Positions 25,841 to 37,995 of a stretch of DNA of 64,000 nt are shown here, in pieces. The stretch lies in contig NC_135774.1 in NCBI RefSeq assembly GCF_028453695.1, positions 26,288,001 to 26,352,000 on the forward strand, read 5' to 3'. A model generated the notes under the pieces. The model did no database searches and was not told where the DNA came from. It saw nothing but the letters and a program-made list of their open reading frames with translations. Source of the DNA: Augochlora pura. Taxonomy: Eukaryota > Arthropoda > Insecta > Hymenoptera > Halictidae. Position numbers and translations under genes: made by a program. Within the stretch, counting starts at the first letter, position 1. Every line of letters starts with the position of its first letter.

Positions 25841-25998
25841 GCACTCGGACCTCCGCCGTAGGTTCCGCAGGATCAGTATATACGGCTTTTACGTCTGCGT
25901 CGCACCGCGATCATCGCGATCTCGCCTGGTTGGAATAGACAGAGACAAGTTCGTCGACGATAAAGAAAACCGGAACCGTACGAGAACCGTCGGCTACC

Positions 25999-28069
25999 AT
26001 GGATTGGTTAGGGAGGATACCGGGATTAGGGGATCAGCGCAGGCTGGCCCTGTGCTTACTCGTCGTCTGCGCGATCGCGTCCCAGGCACGAGCCACGGAT
26101 AACAACGAGACCAAGGACGCCTGGAACGGATTTACGACCGGATGCTCGGCGAACGAGTCGAAGAACATCTCTGTGTCTTGTTACGGGGTCAGGATCGTCA
26201 GGAAGATGGTCCAGCAGCTGCTCGAGAAGACCAGCACGGAGCCGAACATCGAGATCTTCGACGGTGTCAGCCTCGTTGAGGTTCCCGGTGCCGGGCCGGC
26301 TAGGAAGGGACGGCTGATGAAGGGATTCGGCGGCATGGGCTCCCTGATACAGTTCCTGGAAGGCAGAGAGCTCAGAATCAAGCTGCCGAGCTTCCTACCG
26401 CAGAACATCGAGAGCGCTATTCAGGAGAGCCTGCCTTCAGAGCAAGGTCCCTGCGAGATTTTATGGGATAATCGGAGGGCTGTGTCCAGGGTTGTAATCG
26501 GTGCGGTTTGTTACAGGCAGAGGAAGAGGAGGAGGTGGATATGGCGGACTCGGGGGCGGCGGAGGCGGGGGTGGCAAGAAGGGCGGAGGCGGAGGGTACA
26601 TGATCCTGGCGCTGATGATGGGTAAGGTTACGTAAATTGTTGCATCGTGCTCGGTTATCTCGAGGTATTTGCTCGTTCGAAGAACTGGTTTAGTCGGTGG
26701 CTTTATCTCGTCGAGAGGACGTTTGTCTTTTAGATTTTCTTGCAATTACGTCGACTTTGGCCGAGGATTAGATGACAGACCGAGAGTATTGAATAGTCGA
26801 GTGCCATTAATTTTAACTTTAATTGACGATTATTTAGAGAATATTTTGATTAATCTTCCGCTGACATTTCTTTGCGAGGCACGTGGGTTGATCAATTTTC
26901 AAATAACTGTCACACAAAAACTGACGGTGCTATTGGGATCCAAAAATTTGAGAATATAATTTGAACATTTTAAAACTTTGTTTCCTTTATTGGAACTTGA
27001 TAACTCAATTCCAAGTATATCGAAATAATTATTAATTTTACTTGTATCGAATTAATTATTGATTTGAGAATCATCGTATGTCAGTGGAGGGTTAAAAACG
27101 CGGTAGAAGACTAAATTTTGAGACACGTAACAATTTTTACGATTGAAATGATAGATTGTAGATAGTAATAAGTGTACAGCGAAATTGATACATTTATAGT
27201 AAATACATTTGATACATTTATAGTGAAAATGAGTAGATCGAACGCAAAACGTTAAATGCATTTAAAGAATTAGAAAATGCTGTCGTATTAATAAGAACTC
27301 GTTTAAATAATTATGGAAAGAAATATACCTGTATGTTGCTACAGAGGCATTTTAAAAATTCACTGCCGCAAAAATCAATATTAATATATAAAATAAGTAT
27401 AATAATATAATAAATAAATCTTGACGATTAGACTCATTGCTTTCAAATAGCTATCATGAACTTGCCAAGAGAGAAAATGATTGCAATTATCAACCTTAGA
27501 TTAGTATAAACGCTATATAACTTAGAAATGATCTTTACGATGAAAATTAGCAATATAGGCTTAGAGTAAATTTTACATGACAAGAAAATGGTCTTTAAGA
27601 AGTAAATAATCAACATTCTTTTACAAACAAAAATTTGTTCCAACTTTCTTAGGAAACAATTTAAAATACCATACTCTCGTATCAATTTCATTGCACCAAT
27701 CCTAGGATCTATCTCTCAAGAATATGACATCCTGAAGAACATTCTGCTGGACTTGGATCCTGAAAAGTAGTAATATAGATCTCCTAAAAAATTGCAGGAA
27801 AGATGATGGCAGCGATGGGAATGGGCGCGTTGGGTCTGCTAGCCATGAAGGCGTTGATGGTGTCGGCGATGGCACTGATGCTGTCTCTGATCGTGGCCGT
27901 GAAGAAGCTGGCCAGCGGCCATGACAGCGGCGGCGGCGGCCACCACGTGGTGTACGCGCAGGACGTCGGCCACCACCATTATCGCAAGAAGCGGTCCCTG
28001 GGCGATGAGGACCTCGAGCTGCCTTACAGAGGATACGCGCACCTGTTCGGCGACTCACGAGTGTCCTGA
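25999..28069 (+). CDS. Osi7: Osiris 7-like protein (DUF1676)
   Basis: Three coding exons, 25999-26446, 26517-26621 and 27798-28069, join to 274 residues. Intron 1 is only 70 bp with a weak donor (CAAG|GTCCCT); intron 2 is 1176 bp. Both are phase 1 and split glycine codons. The signal anchor/peptide lies at about residues 14-32. The cysteine pair is widely spaced, C49-x11-C61, instead of x7 in the other five genes. Residues 62-149 are the DUF1676 body. The 105-nt middle exon encodes a glycine-rich stretch (150-176: GRGRGGGGYGGL, polyGly, KK, polyGly), then YMILALMM. Hydrophobic Ala/Met/Leu sequence continues to about 219 (ending VAVKKL). The tail has GGGGHHVVYAQ and a dibasic RKKR at 247-250, a possible furin-type cleavage site. 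No clear AQxLAY is present (the end reads YRGYAHLF). These features and position suggest Osi7. Confidence 0.85.
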
Positions 28070-28459
28070 ATGAGCACCTGTGACAGCGACTCCGTCATAA
28101 ATCCTCGTCGGGAATAACGCGCGGACGGGTAGCCGAGCAGGCGAGAGAACATTACGGACGGAGGCACGACACATCGGCGACGAGACGCGCGTACTGACAG
28201 TGACAATGACATTGAGACACAAACACGTGCTGACGGACTGGACGTTTCGTAGAAAGTGACGTGAGAACGCATACATACACATGCACGCCCCAACATGTCC
28301 TGCTGCACACCGATCATTCATACATACGCACACGCGGAGGGGGGGAAGACAAACATGTGATAAACGTTCGACGACTCTTGGACCCGAATGACACGGACGT
28401 ACGCTGCGAAACCAAAGTACATAACACGGCTTTTATTTATTCCACCAATCAGTACTCAT

Positions 28460-28500
28460 GCTCTCTCTCATTCTCTCTCGCTCTTTCTCTCTCTCTTTCT
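28460..28500. repeat. (TC)n-rich tract in the Osi7 3' UTR
   Basis: TC-rich run with several TT and CG interruptions, lying 50-90 bp before the poly(A) signal of the Osi7-like gene. Confidence 0.8.
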
Positions 28501-28548
28501 CCACCCTCCACCCCATTTTTGTACCTTATTTATTTATTGCGTGCAGCG

Positions 28549-28554
28549 AATAAA
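28549..28554 (+). terminator. Osi7: Osi7 poly(A) signal
   Basis: AATAAA at 28549-28554, 480 bp after the stop codon, is the first canonical hexamer downstream of the CDS. Confidence 0.6.
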
Positions 28555-31116
28555 GTTATACGTAATCATCCAACCAAAACCGTATCGCTGTCTCTTTATT
28601 CACCGGCGTCTCGTTCGTTGGCCGCGATCAGCCGGGTGAAAGGTAGACGAAAAATCGGAGGAAAGTGTGCCGTCGCTACGGTGGTATGTTATTACATCCG
28701 CGATCAATCGGATTCTTATCTCCCGTTTTAATCGATCGGGAAAGAAGAGATCCGGATGTCCGCTGGCATGGCAAGTAGCACGGGTTGTGTGTGCAACAAA
28801 TCGTGCAAAGTGAAACGACGTGGTGGAAGCAGTGCGCGAAAAGTGCCACCTGCCCAATTAGCACGCGTGCCATATACCGCGGGCAAACGAGAAGCGGCCG
28901 GTTAATTGTTCCCTGCCCGCGTAATTACGAGTGTAATTCGATTGCTCGACGCGCGAAGATTACGCGGCCTGGACGGGCGACGGTTTTCCGTACGCGGAAC
29001 GTTCTGGAAAGCTTCCCCGGCCAAGAGGAGATCGGCTCGGCCGCGGGAAAACTCCGCGACGAGGATCTTGCTCGTGGAAGAAAGCGACCGAACGAACCGT
29101 CCGGCGACGAGAGAGGCGCTTTCGGTCGGATCCCTCTTTCTATGCGCCTCCGTCGTCGCGCTCTTCTCGCCCGCCCCCACCAGCCGCCTTGAACTAGGCC
29201 CGTTCACCGGCGATCCTCTCGTTCGAGCGCGGGCCCGGAGGAGGAGGAAAAGCGTCGACGGGGGCCAAGACCCACTGGCACACATTCCGTGCGCTGCCTT
29301 TTTTACCTTTGGAATATCATAAAACGGGAAGGTCCTGCTTGAAATCGGCTCAGATCGCTGCGCGGACTCTGCGCACGAGCTTCGGACGGAGAACCGTCCC
29401 GCGGATGCATCGACTTTCCCACGATTTTCCTCGAATTCCCATATTTTCGTCCGCACTGCCAATTCGCTTCGTCTTTGGTCCTCGATATTTTGATTTATTG
29501 GTAAATTAATTACTAGTTTATTTAGACTTAAAATCGAGGACGAATTAAAGGGATCTTTCAAGTAATCCTTTAGCGGTATATTTAACTGTTTATTAAGGTA
29601 ATAAAAATTGTTAGTGAATCTCTTGTAGCTTTTTAGCTGGCTGCGACAATTTTGCAGGTAAATTTTAGGCTACTTTCGATTTGTCGAGGGTTTGTTCAGA
29701 CTCTTCAAGATGGCGTCGCTGCGTTTGGCAATTTGATTCGTTTCCTTTAGTTGTTTGTACTTTGAAGATGCAGTAAATTACTATTTATTGACTTTGAATT
29801 ATCACGGACGTAATTTTAATTAATTGAAAAATTCATTTTATTGTATATTGCACCACAGGTTTTTAAGTATAAATTAAACGGTATCTCTTCAGTTGAGATA
29901 AAATGCTGTAAACTTTAGCTATAATATAAAATTCCTGTTTTTGCTGGAAGTTATTAACCGTGAAAACGATTTAATTAACAAAGTCACGGAAGCAGTCGTA
30001 AAATGGAGAATTCGAGTTAATTTAATGGCTAAAGCTAAACTGTGATCTTTATACATGAATTCGCGATTGCTATTTTATTACTCCCGAGACATTAAAATTA
30101 TTAAAAGAAAGATCGCGGTCTAGTTGCAGCCATTTACTATACTCTTTAAAAGTTGCTCGATGCAAGATGCTGTAGTTTAACACTTGCTGGCAATTCTACA
30201 TGCAGAAAACGTTCATTATCAAACCGAAGTCCCTAACCGCCATAAAATTGTTAGAGCTTGCTCGTTTCTCGCGATATAAAGCGCACCCTCGACTCTCGCG
30301 CTGCGCCGCATCGAATTGCGAGTCGGAAGGAAAATCCGCCTCGTGCGGCCGCTCTGCTTTCGTTTTCGTCCCCGCGACAGAACAACGGGCGACCAGGACG
30401 ATTAAATTTTTATAGCGCCGTAAACTCGAGCGCGGTTGCCTGACGTCACCTGCATCGCCAAGAGAAAACGAAAGTTAGAACATTTTCGTGAATGGGGCCC
30501 GAAACGGGCGGGCCCAAAAGAACCGGGCCCGCGCGAGCGCCTGCGAGCCACCCAGTCCCGGCACCTCTTCTTATTCCGGCTGCTTTCCGGAAACCGAGAG
30601 AAGATTTCTACTTTTTGAAATTCCACGCGACGTGCCCGGTGCCACCCAGCCGCTGCGCGCGTTGCAACACGCGAGAGCGTATCGAACGCGAGCCGATACG
30701 CTCGTGACCGCTCGTGCCCGATCGAACGGGGCACGCTTGAACCCCGTGTGTTCACGCGGTCCGTGCGTTTTTCCACGGGATCGCGGCATTCTCGTCTATT
30801 AATATCGCGTTTTCTGGCACAGCAGCCCAGAGACGATCCCATCTCGACGAGAGCCCGTTACATTCCGCGCTCATTACCGATCGACGGGTGGAAATTTAAA
30901 ATTCAAATCGCCTGGCCGATTTTTCGGGCTCCGCGCGCGGACGTCGCCGCTCTGCTCCGCGATGAATTCCTGTCGCAGCGGGCATCATCGCGATCGTTAG
31001 ATGTGATCAGCTCTCTAATTCTGGGAACCGCTGATCGATTTTATTCGGAATCGGGATTTTGCCAGCGGAACTGGACTGGAAAATTGATTCTGTTCGATGG
31101 CTGGTCTACAGGTGGA

Positions 31117-31141
31117 TCGAGAGAGAGAGAGAGAGAGAGAT
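31117..31141. repeat. (GA)n microsatellite
   Basis: Short pure GA run within a CpG-rich stretch of the Osi7-Osi8 spacer. Confidence 0.85.
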
Positions 31142-32688
31142 TTGGAGGTAAGAATGGGGTGTGGAGGCTCACTGACGCAACCTTGGGACCGGTTCGATCC
31201 TCCGTGACCCAGATCGATCCACGACACGTTGGAATGGTGATTTCGATCGTCGCAATTTGTTTACAACCTGATCGGCTAACCTGTTGCCGGATGATTAGCG
31301 GCTGTGTATCGCAGACCTTATCTACTGTACATCGTGTTCGCTGCATTCGATCTTCTATTTTCTCGGAGGATAAGGCAGTGACAATTTTTTGTCTGCCGTG
31401 ATAACTAACTTTATACATTTTCGGAGGCATTTGTATTTTTTTGAGATTATTTAAGGAAATTATATCACAGAGATTTTGTTAAGATTCGTCGATTAATACT
31501 GTTGAATTGCAACAAATAAGTTGAATGTAAAAATCAATCAAATGGATGGTTTATTTATTTACCACTGTATATGTTTAAGTTGTGAAGGCATACGATGGTT
31601 TATATTGTTTCTTGTTAGTTACCTGAAATATCGCAAATAGAAAGGACGTAATTTATACCTCTCTTTAATTAATAAAAGTTCTAGTTAAAGTTCTCATAGT
31701 GTGAAATAATCAGTTTAAAATTCTAATAAATACTAAGGGAGCCAAATGATCCTTTCCAGATCTATTATTTTAAGTTATTAAAATTTCTATATTGCATGTA
31801 TAATTATGAATAATGTATACAATCAGATCGTTACGATGTATAAAAGTGTATTGTACGATGTATAGAGTGCGATATATAAAAAGTAATTCATTTATCTAAA
31901 TTCCATTGCAATATGACATTAAGTGCGTCAACCATTTCAAACCACGCCTCCACAGTAATACAACGATTAAAATGGCGCAAGCGATTCTACGAAGTGCGTT
32001 AAGGAAAACGTAAAAAGTGTCACAAATCGCCCACCGTCGTGGCTGACTCATTCGAAATCCCACCCACGCCGTGATCGATCGACTCGAAACGATCGCGATG
32101 CCTCGGCGGTCACGATTTTCTCCGTCGATAACGATCCGTGGGGGATTTTCACCGCGAGTAGGCGGAAAATTCCGCGTGTCGCGCGCGGAACGATTGCTAC
32201 ACATTATTGACCGACATTCGCCGTCCTCTACTTTCACGTCGCGGCTGGTGATTTCACGGCGAACTTTTTGGCCGGCGAACGATTGTTAGAGGCCGCCGCG
32301 AATATATTCGCGAGCCTTGATCTCCTGGCGAGACCCGGTTGAAACGGCTCGCCTCCATTAGCGGACGAGCAACGTCGTCTCCGGTCGGTCCACGAGTGAA
32401 ACGCCGTGCGGAGCGGCGTCGAAAAGAAATGTTAATGTCGCCTATAATCGGCCGCGTTCTCTCCCCTCGTTTCAAAAATTCTCGGCCCGTTTATCTCCGA
32501 AAGGCACCGTTAAAGACTCCGTGGCCGTTGCCACATGGATTAATAAATTTCAAACAGCGTCTACGATCGAGTTAAACCTCGAATTTACGATTGTCATATT
32601 TCCACGCGCGTTTCTCCCCGTTAGTCCTAATTAAACGTCGTACGCGCGATGAGAAACAAGACGGTACGAAATACAAACTAGTTTTCAA

Positions 32689-33003
32689 TTAACCCCTTGC
32701 TCTATAATAACGAGTCAGGCTCGTGGTGAAGATTATATGCAAACTAAGTTAAATATAATTAAATTAAATATGAATATTAGGTTGGAAACTATGAAACGGG
32801 CGTTCGCGCGTAGTCTGTGTTCAGCTGCGGCGCCCGTTTCATAGTTTCCAATCTAATAATTTCTTCTACGTCGAAGTAAAAATTCTTCTGTTATCAAAGT
32901 ATAGAAACGAAGGTATATAAAAACAATACAGGAAACAAAAATTGTCTGGTCCTATTAGGAAAATTATTAAATATGAATAAGTGCTAATCGTGGAAAGGGT
33001 TAA
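32689..33003. mobile_element. TTAA-flanked piggyBac-like MITE containing a nested mariner mini-element
   Basis: TTAA occurs at both ends (32689-32692 and 33000-33003). The ends read TTAACCCCTTGC and GGAAAGGGTTAA, a short inverted repeat. Near the left end is a subterminal palindrome ACGAGTCAGGCTCGT. The element aligns, in inverted orientation, with 43222-43475: both share TATAATAACGAGTCAG, ATGAATATTA, TTCTTCTGTTAT, GGTCCTrTTAGG and AATAAGTGCT in the same order. The 80-bp mariner mini-element at 32777-32856 is present here and absent from the other copy. Confidence 0.75.
32777..32856. mobile_element. 80-bp mariner-type mini-element
   Basis: The left end TTAGGTTGGAAACTATGAAA and its continuation CGGGCG (32777-32802) are matched in inverse by CGCCCG and TTTCATAGTTTCCAATCTAA (32831-32856), 25 of 26 positions identical. 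TA flanks both sides (32775-32776 and 32857-32858). The TTAGGTTGG...ATGAAA ends resemble mariner elements common in Hymenoptera. Only about 28 bp separate the repeats, so the element is a hairpin without coding sequence. Confidence 0.85.
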
Positions 33004-33710
33004 AAAAATGCGAAGTCAAATGTTGCGAAAGTATTTCACTCTTTGCTCGTCGCGTTGCTCTAAAACGTTGCCTGGTCGAACGGCGACGATTTCGTCGTCG
33101 CAAGATATTTACCTAGGACACCGCGTTGGACTTTCTTCGGGAGGATCTAGGTGACTTTGAGGTGTCCTTGACACAGATCAACGCTCGTTTAATAAGGGTC
33201 TCTTTCCCGGGATACGCGATTCCCATTCGCAAGGTAATTGCTACCGTTAAGTTGGGACCGTCTTCGGCGAGGTAATTTGCGGGCATTATGAATGGCAATG
33301 CAGGCTAAGCGTCGCCAGACGCTGCCGGCCGATTTCTGAATAAAAGGTAAAAGTTTCTAGGCCACGCCAGTCATTCATGATAAAACCGCGACACCATATT
33401 TTCCGGAATGTTCGCCGTTTAGCTCGGCGCGGTTGCCGCGCACCAGCGGCAGAAGGATACAGGTCGCTTGGAACGCCATCGAGACGACGCTAATATTTTC
33501 TATCGCGTGACAGTCGCGAGACACCTGGGAATTAGCGCTAAAACTGAAAGTGGACGGTGCGCGCCTGCCTTGAAAGGCGGTGGGACTAGCGCGGTCTACT
33601 GACACAGTTCCCGGGCCAAATTCGAAAATCCGCGGACCGTTTCGCAAATTCGTTGCCACGTTAACAGTGAACCTGTTCGCCGTTTTCATAGTTGTAGATA
33701 AATTGTTCGA

Positions 33711-33956
33711 TTAACCATTTGCAGTCGGAGCCATTTTAAGGGGAAATCCAAGATATTTGTTTAGACTTGTAGCGTCGACATTTTATACAACTTGGAGCAC
33801 TTTATATATTATGGAATCGTATTTTGTGACTCAACAGTTAACAGCTCTTAACTTAATTTTCTAGATATAAATAAATATGATGAAAATTAATTTGAAACGT
33901 GGCACGATCATTTTTAGCGGCGCTTTTAGAGTCGCCACTCGACCGCAAAGGGTTAA
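33711..33956. mobile_element. piggyBac-like TTAA MITE, copy 2
   Basis: This 246-bp copy is related to 12631-12864. The left end is TTAACCATTTGCAGTCG and the right end CGACCGCAAAGGGTTAA. It shares GGAGCCATTTTAA near the left end and GAAACGTGGCrYGATCATTTT near the right end with copy 1. An insertion of about 10 bp (AGAGTCGCC region) near the right end accounts for most of the length difference. Confidence 0.8.
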
Positions 33957-34743
33957 CAACATTAATTCGTCGATTATCCTCGCCATTTTTATTCGAGACA
34001 ATAGCAGAATACGCGCTTGTAAATAGTAATAGTAATTTGTAATAATAAATTGATTAATACTCTGTATTTATATTTTAATATTAATCCCTGCATAAATCTA
34101 AAATATTTCTCTTGTACTTGGAACTGTTGTAATGTCGAATTAATAATCGATTCGATATAAACTGTTACAAGCTCGAAACAAGTCCGGATTCTATTTCGAG
34201 CGACCGGGAGGCGAAAGATGATTAAACACCGAAGAAAGCAAGCGTTGCCAATTTGACACGCGATCCCGCAATCAATGTTTTTCGTCGCGATCCAGCGGAC
34301 GGTGGCTCGCGATCCGAACGGCAAAAACGCGATCTAGATAAGAGAGCTCCTCCCGGTGAAAGTTTACATAATCCGTTCAGCGATGAGTATCTCGGCGCGC
34401 ACCTAATTTCGCGGTATCGGCTTGCGGGCCTCTCCGCGATCAACTCCGAGTTCTCGCTCGTCTTGTTTCCCCGTGATCTAAGCGACTTTACCTTTTCGCC
34501 GTGGCCTGGGCGTCGCCGCGGCCCGCGCGTTGTCGTTCGCGCGGCGCAAAGGAGAAACTCATTGGTTTTACTTTTTAACAGCCGGGAGTGAAGGATCGAC
34601 CGAAAGGATACCGAACTCGCCGGCCGAGATCGCCGAGAAAGGATGAATGAGTACTGACGTAAGATCACGCGAATTTCCTTTTCATCGGAGTCCCTTCACG
34701 CCCCGTTCCCTCTTTAGCCCCTCTCCGGGCGAATTAATCGCGA

Positions 34744-34744
34744 C

Positions 34745-34794
<50 letters not shown>
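34744..34794. repeat. (GA)n microsatellite
   Basis: A nearly pure GA run of about 50 bp, one of the longest in the window. Confidence 0.9.
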
Positions 34795-34796
<2 letters not shown>

Positions 34797-36346
34797 TCTA
34801 TATCCGGCTTATTAGCGTGATTGCGCGGTTTTGATTGTCCGCAGACGCCGACGCCGCAGACTTTTCCACGGCGTTCCGCGATTATGTCAACTCGGTTAAC
34901 CGAGCCGTGTTACGTCGATCCTTTGTCTCACGGCCGGGGTGAATCGAGGTCGTTTTCATCGCCCATTGTCGCAGCCACGAAAGTGTGAAACGATCCACGG
35001 TTATCCGACACCGCAGCGCCGTATACCGGGAAATCATCGAATTTGTATGCGCATCCGGTTGCAAATTTATTCGAGATGCACGCTGGCGGCAAGGTGGATT
35101 TCGGAGCTGAATGGAGAGGATGCGTGGCGACCACTTCCTGGTCACGCACTCCGACACTCCCTTCGAGTGAACTGCAGAGACAGGTGAAATGATTCCTAAA
35201 ATCGAAATCAGATTACAGGCACGGATAAACCTAGAATATCATAGGGATCTTTATAATATATATTTTTTAGAATATACGTAAATTGATGACACTTAGACTG
35301 ATAATTGTTTTGTTATTACAGTATTTTAAAAATATAATTTTTATTTCGTATATTTTACATATTACGTTCATTGTATATTTTTTACATATGTCGTGCAAAA
35401 TATGTAGTATTTTGTATACATCGCCTGCATTAATTTTGCATAAAGACACACCGTTTAATTATTAAGTTCATCTTCTAAAAAACTGATCCACCTCGCATAG
35501 TATAGTTTTATATAAACGAAACTTAAAGTCCTATATCTCTCCGCCAATAAAAAGCGATATACGCAGCAGACAATATTTACCACTTCGGTAACTCAATGAC
35601 AATATGACTTAATGACAATAACTTAATGACAATATCTCTCAACCCATCCGCCACTAACAAAAGAAAACAGCCGCGTCGTTTGGCGCAAGAGCGTTCCAGA
35701 AACACGTCAGCGACATCGTAGCATTTACATGGAATTCAAATCGCATGGAAGCTACGAACCATAAAATCTGCTAACCTGCCAAGAATAAAGGGGGAAGAAG
35801 CGGCCGGCCATGTTGTTCGGTGGACAGGAAGAGCACCAGCGTGAGCGCCTAAAACGCAGGAGTTTCTCCGAGCTCTAGATTCCCCCGGCGGCCGCTAAAA
35901 TGGAAAACAAACGTCGCCGCTTGTGGATTCCAGGCTCCTGCGGATCGTAAAATCTGGCCGTTCGCACGATAAATCCGGGCGGTACGTTTCCTGATTATCG
36001 ACGAGCGCGATCGGTAGCAACGACGGCGGGCGGTGCCTCGTCCAGAATTTCGATGGTCGACGAAACGCCGTACCCGAAGCCGTCACCTACGCGCGCGCAG
36101 TCTCCGCCTGTTTCGCAACCGAAATTCCAACGGCCGGCTTTGTAACGAGCGAAACGAAAACGACAAGAGGCGTTATCGGCGAGAGGCTCGCGCCCGTGAG
36201 AGAGCCGCGTCAGAGCCGGGGTCAGAGTAGAAAGTGGTGTCCGCTCGATGAAGGTCGGATCCGGGATGTTTGAACCTGATCTATACCAGTTTTCTTTCAT
36301 TCATGACGATCGTGTTCCGCGTGTCCGAGGAACGGTCCACCTGGAT

Positions 36347-36421
36347 AGAGAGAGAAAGAAAAAGAAAAAGAGAGAGAGAAATAGAGAGAGAGGGAAAAAG
36401 AGAGAAAGAGAGTGAGAGAGA
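36347..36421. repeat. GA-rich imperfect microsatellite
   Basis: Purine tract of GAGA, GAAA and GAAAAA units about 75 bp long in the Osi7-Osi8 spacer. Confidence 0.85.
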
Positions 36422-37773
36422 ATCGCCGATTTCAGCCACGCTTCCTATGGAAATCGCGACCGTAACAAGGATTCCGAAGTACCGGACAGGAACGCAACCG
36501 CATCCTCTCTCCTCTCCTACTGGCCGTGTGACCCTGCTTTTCACCGACGTCGCTCTTATCGGCGGCGTTTAGTGCGGCTAACTCGTACACGACTCTCCCC
36601 GTAGTATCGTTAATTGATGGCCCGTCGATAATTGTCCGGTCGGTGGAGAGAAAACGCGCGTAGCATGAATCAGACGCTCGGCCTCCGGTGTTATTAAGAC
36701 GTTCCCGATGAAACGGCTACCCACTTTTATTTTTTAAAACAGCAAATTCCGAGTACAATTTTACGGAACGTTCTCCTAGTTAGACGGTCGGGTCGTTGAT
36801 TTTTGTCAAATTATGCGCAGTTACGCGAAGTTGAGTTGGCTCCGTTTCTAGACCAGCCGCAGGACTTCCCGGCTTCTGGGTTACTTGTAGGTCGATCGAT
36901 TGCTTTTAGATCACCTCTTTCTCATGGTCCGGAGGTCACGCCTAGGGTGACTGCCTAGTAGGACGGCCGGGGTCATCGGTGTTCATCGGAATCGAATTAA
37001 CCGTTCGCATTGAACAAAAGACGTCGCTCGGAACGAGCTCGGTTAGACATTACCATTTATTAATTCACGTAATTATAACGCCAGCAGTTCCTTTCTCTGT
37101 ACCGTACCGTTCCGAAGCGATTATGATGTTTATGCTGCGTCTGAAGACGTTCTACGACACTTTTGATGAATATACACGGTGATCCCGAAGTCGCAATTTA
37201 TCATTTATCCAGGAACGATAACAGGTGTCCCGAAGTGAAAACGTCGATCGAGAACCAGTTTTACCGAAAATAGAATTTAGAAATGGCGAGAAAACCGTAC
37301 CGGGGTCAAATAGCTTTGACGATCTTCTAGGTCAGCGAATCGTTTTCGGCATAATCGCGTTATCTCGCAGAATAACAGTAAATCGATAGGCGGTACGGCG
37401 CTGTTCGCGCGTCCCTGGAAGGTCCGCGCGAAGAAGCCAAGACCGTGGAAACTTCCTAGGCCGCGTACAAAAGGGAACAACGGAAGAGATTTCTCGTGGC
37501 CGGTGGCCGGTCCCCCGGTCCCGTATTTACCTGTGGTGGGCAGGTCGCAGGTCGCGGGGGCCCGATGGGCGGCGTGCCGGCGGCCGAACACGGAGAAACA
37601 CCTATCCGCCAGTCCATTGGGCGAATACTTTCGTCGGTTAGGCCGTTTAGCCGGGCCCCATGGGGACGCCGGCGACGAACATCGGTGACGACACTCATGC
37701 AAGGCAAATAGGAAGAAAAAAGAGGCGAGGTGGGGCGGCGAGGCAGGCGACGGTAGAGGAGGGGCCCGCCAAA

Positions 37774-37812
37774 TATAAGCTAAAGAGATTGTACGATGGA
37801 CCACACGAAATT
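37774..37812 (+). promoter_or_regulatory. Osi8: Osi8 core promoter
   Basis: TATAAG at 37774-37779 (in AAATATAAGC) lies in a GC-rich context about 220 bp before the ATG at 37996. A start site is expected at about 37803-37812. No intron is needed between it and the start codon. Confidence 0.55.
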
Positions 37813-37933
37813 TCACTACCGACGGGACGGGTTTCGGAAAAGGGCAGCCTTCCTCATCCCACAGACGTTCCGCTCCTCCGGCGTGCACGCAGTTCACGTA
37901 CCGCTCGTTCCTTCGACGACACTTCGATTTCTT

Positions 37934-37960
37934 TCGTTCGTTCGTTCGTTCGCTCGTACG
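37934..37960 (+). repeat. (TTCG)n in the Osi8 5' UTR
   Basis: About five tandem TTCG units, with a CTCG variant, lie in the predicted 5' leader some 40-60 bp before the Osi8 start codon. Confidence 0.75.
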
Positions 37961-37995
37961 TTGTTTCGTTTCGGTGCCGAGATCGCGCAGTCATC

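Larger units (their letters stand above)
28580..37770. other. 9.2-kb spacer between Osi7 and Osi8
   Basis: CpG-rich islands at about 28.7-29.5, 30.3-31.4, 32.0-32.6, 33.0-33.7, 34.2-35.2, 35.6-36.7 and 36.8-37.7 kb alternate with AT-rich stretches. No gene is recognisable. Long open frames in the islands are matched by equally long frames on the opposite strand. Transposable elements and GA tracts in the interval are listed separately. Confidence 0.5.

Noticed and set aside
25999..26625. Osi7 exon 1 read as an uninterrupted 208-codon gene
   Set aside because: It reads through a 70-bp intron. Splicing 26446 to 26517 restores the glycine-rich frame leading into the hydrophobic exon.
30274..30290. 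TATAAAG in a GC-rich context in the Osi7-Osi8 spacer
   Set aside because: No coding exon or good donor follows, and Osi8 has its own nearer TATA element.
31836..31846. TATAAAAG-like sequence in an AT-rich stretch
   Set aside because: AT-rich background makes the match uninformative and no gene follows.
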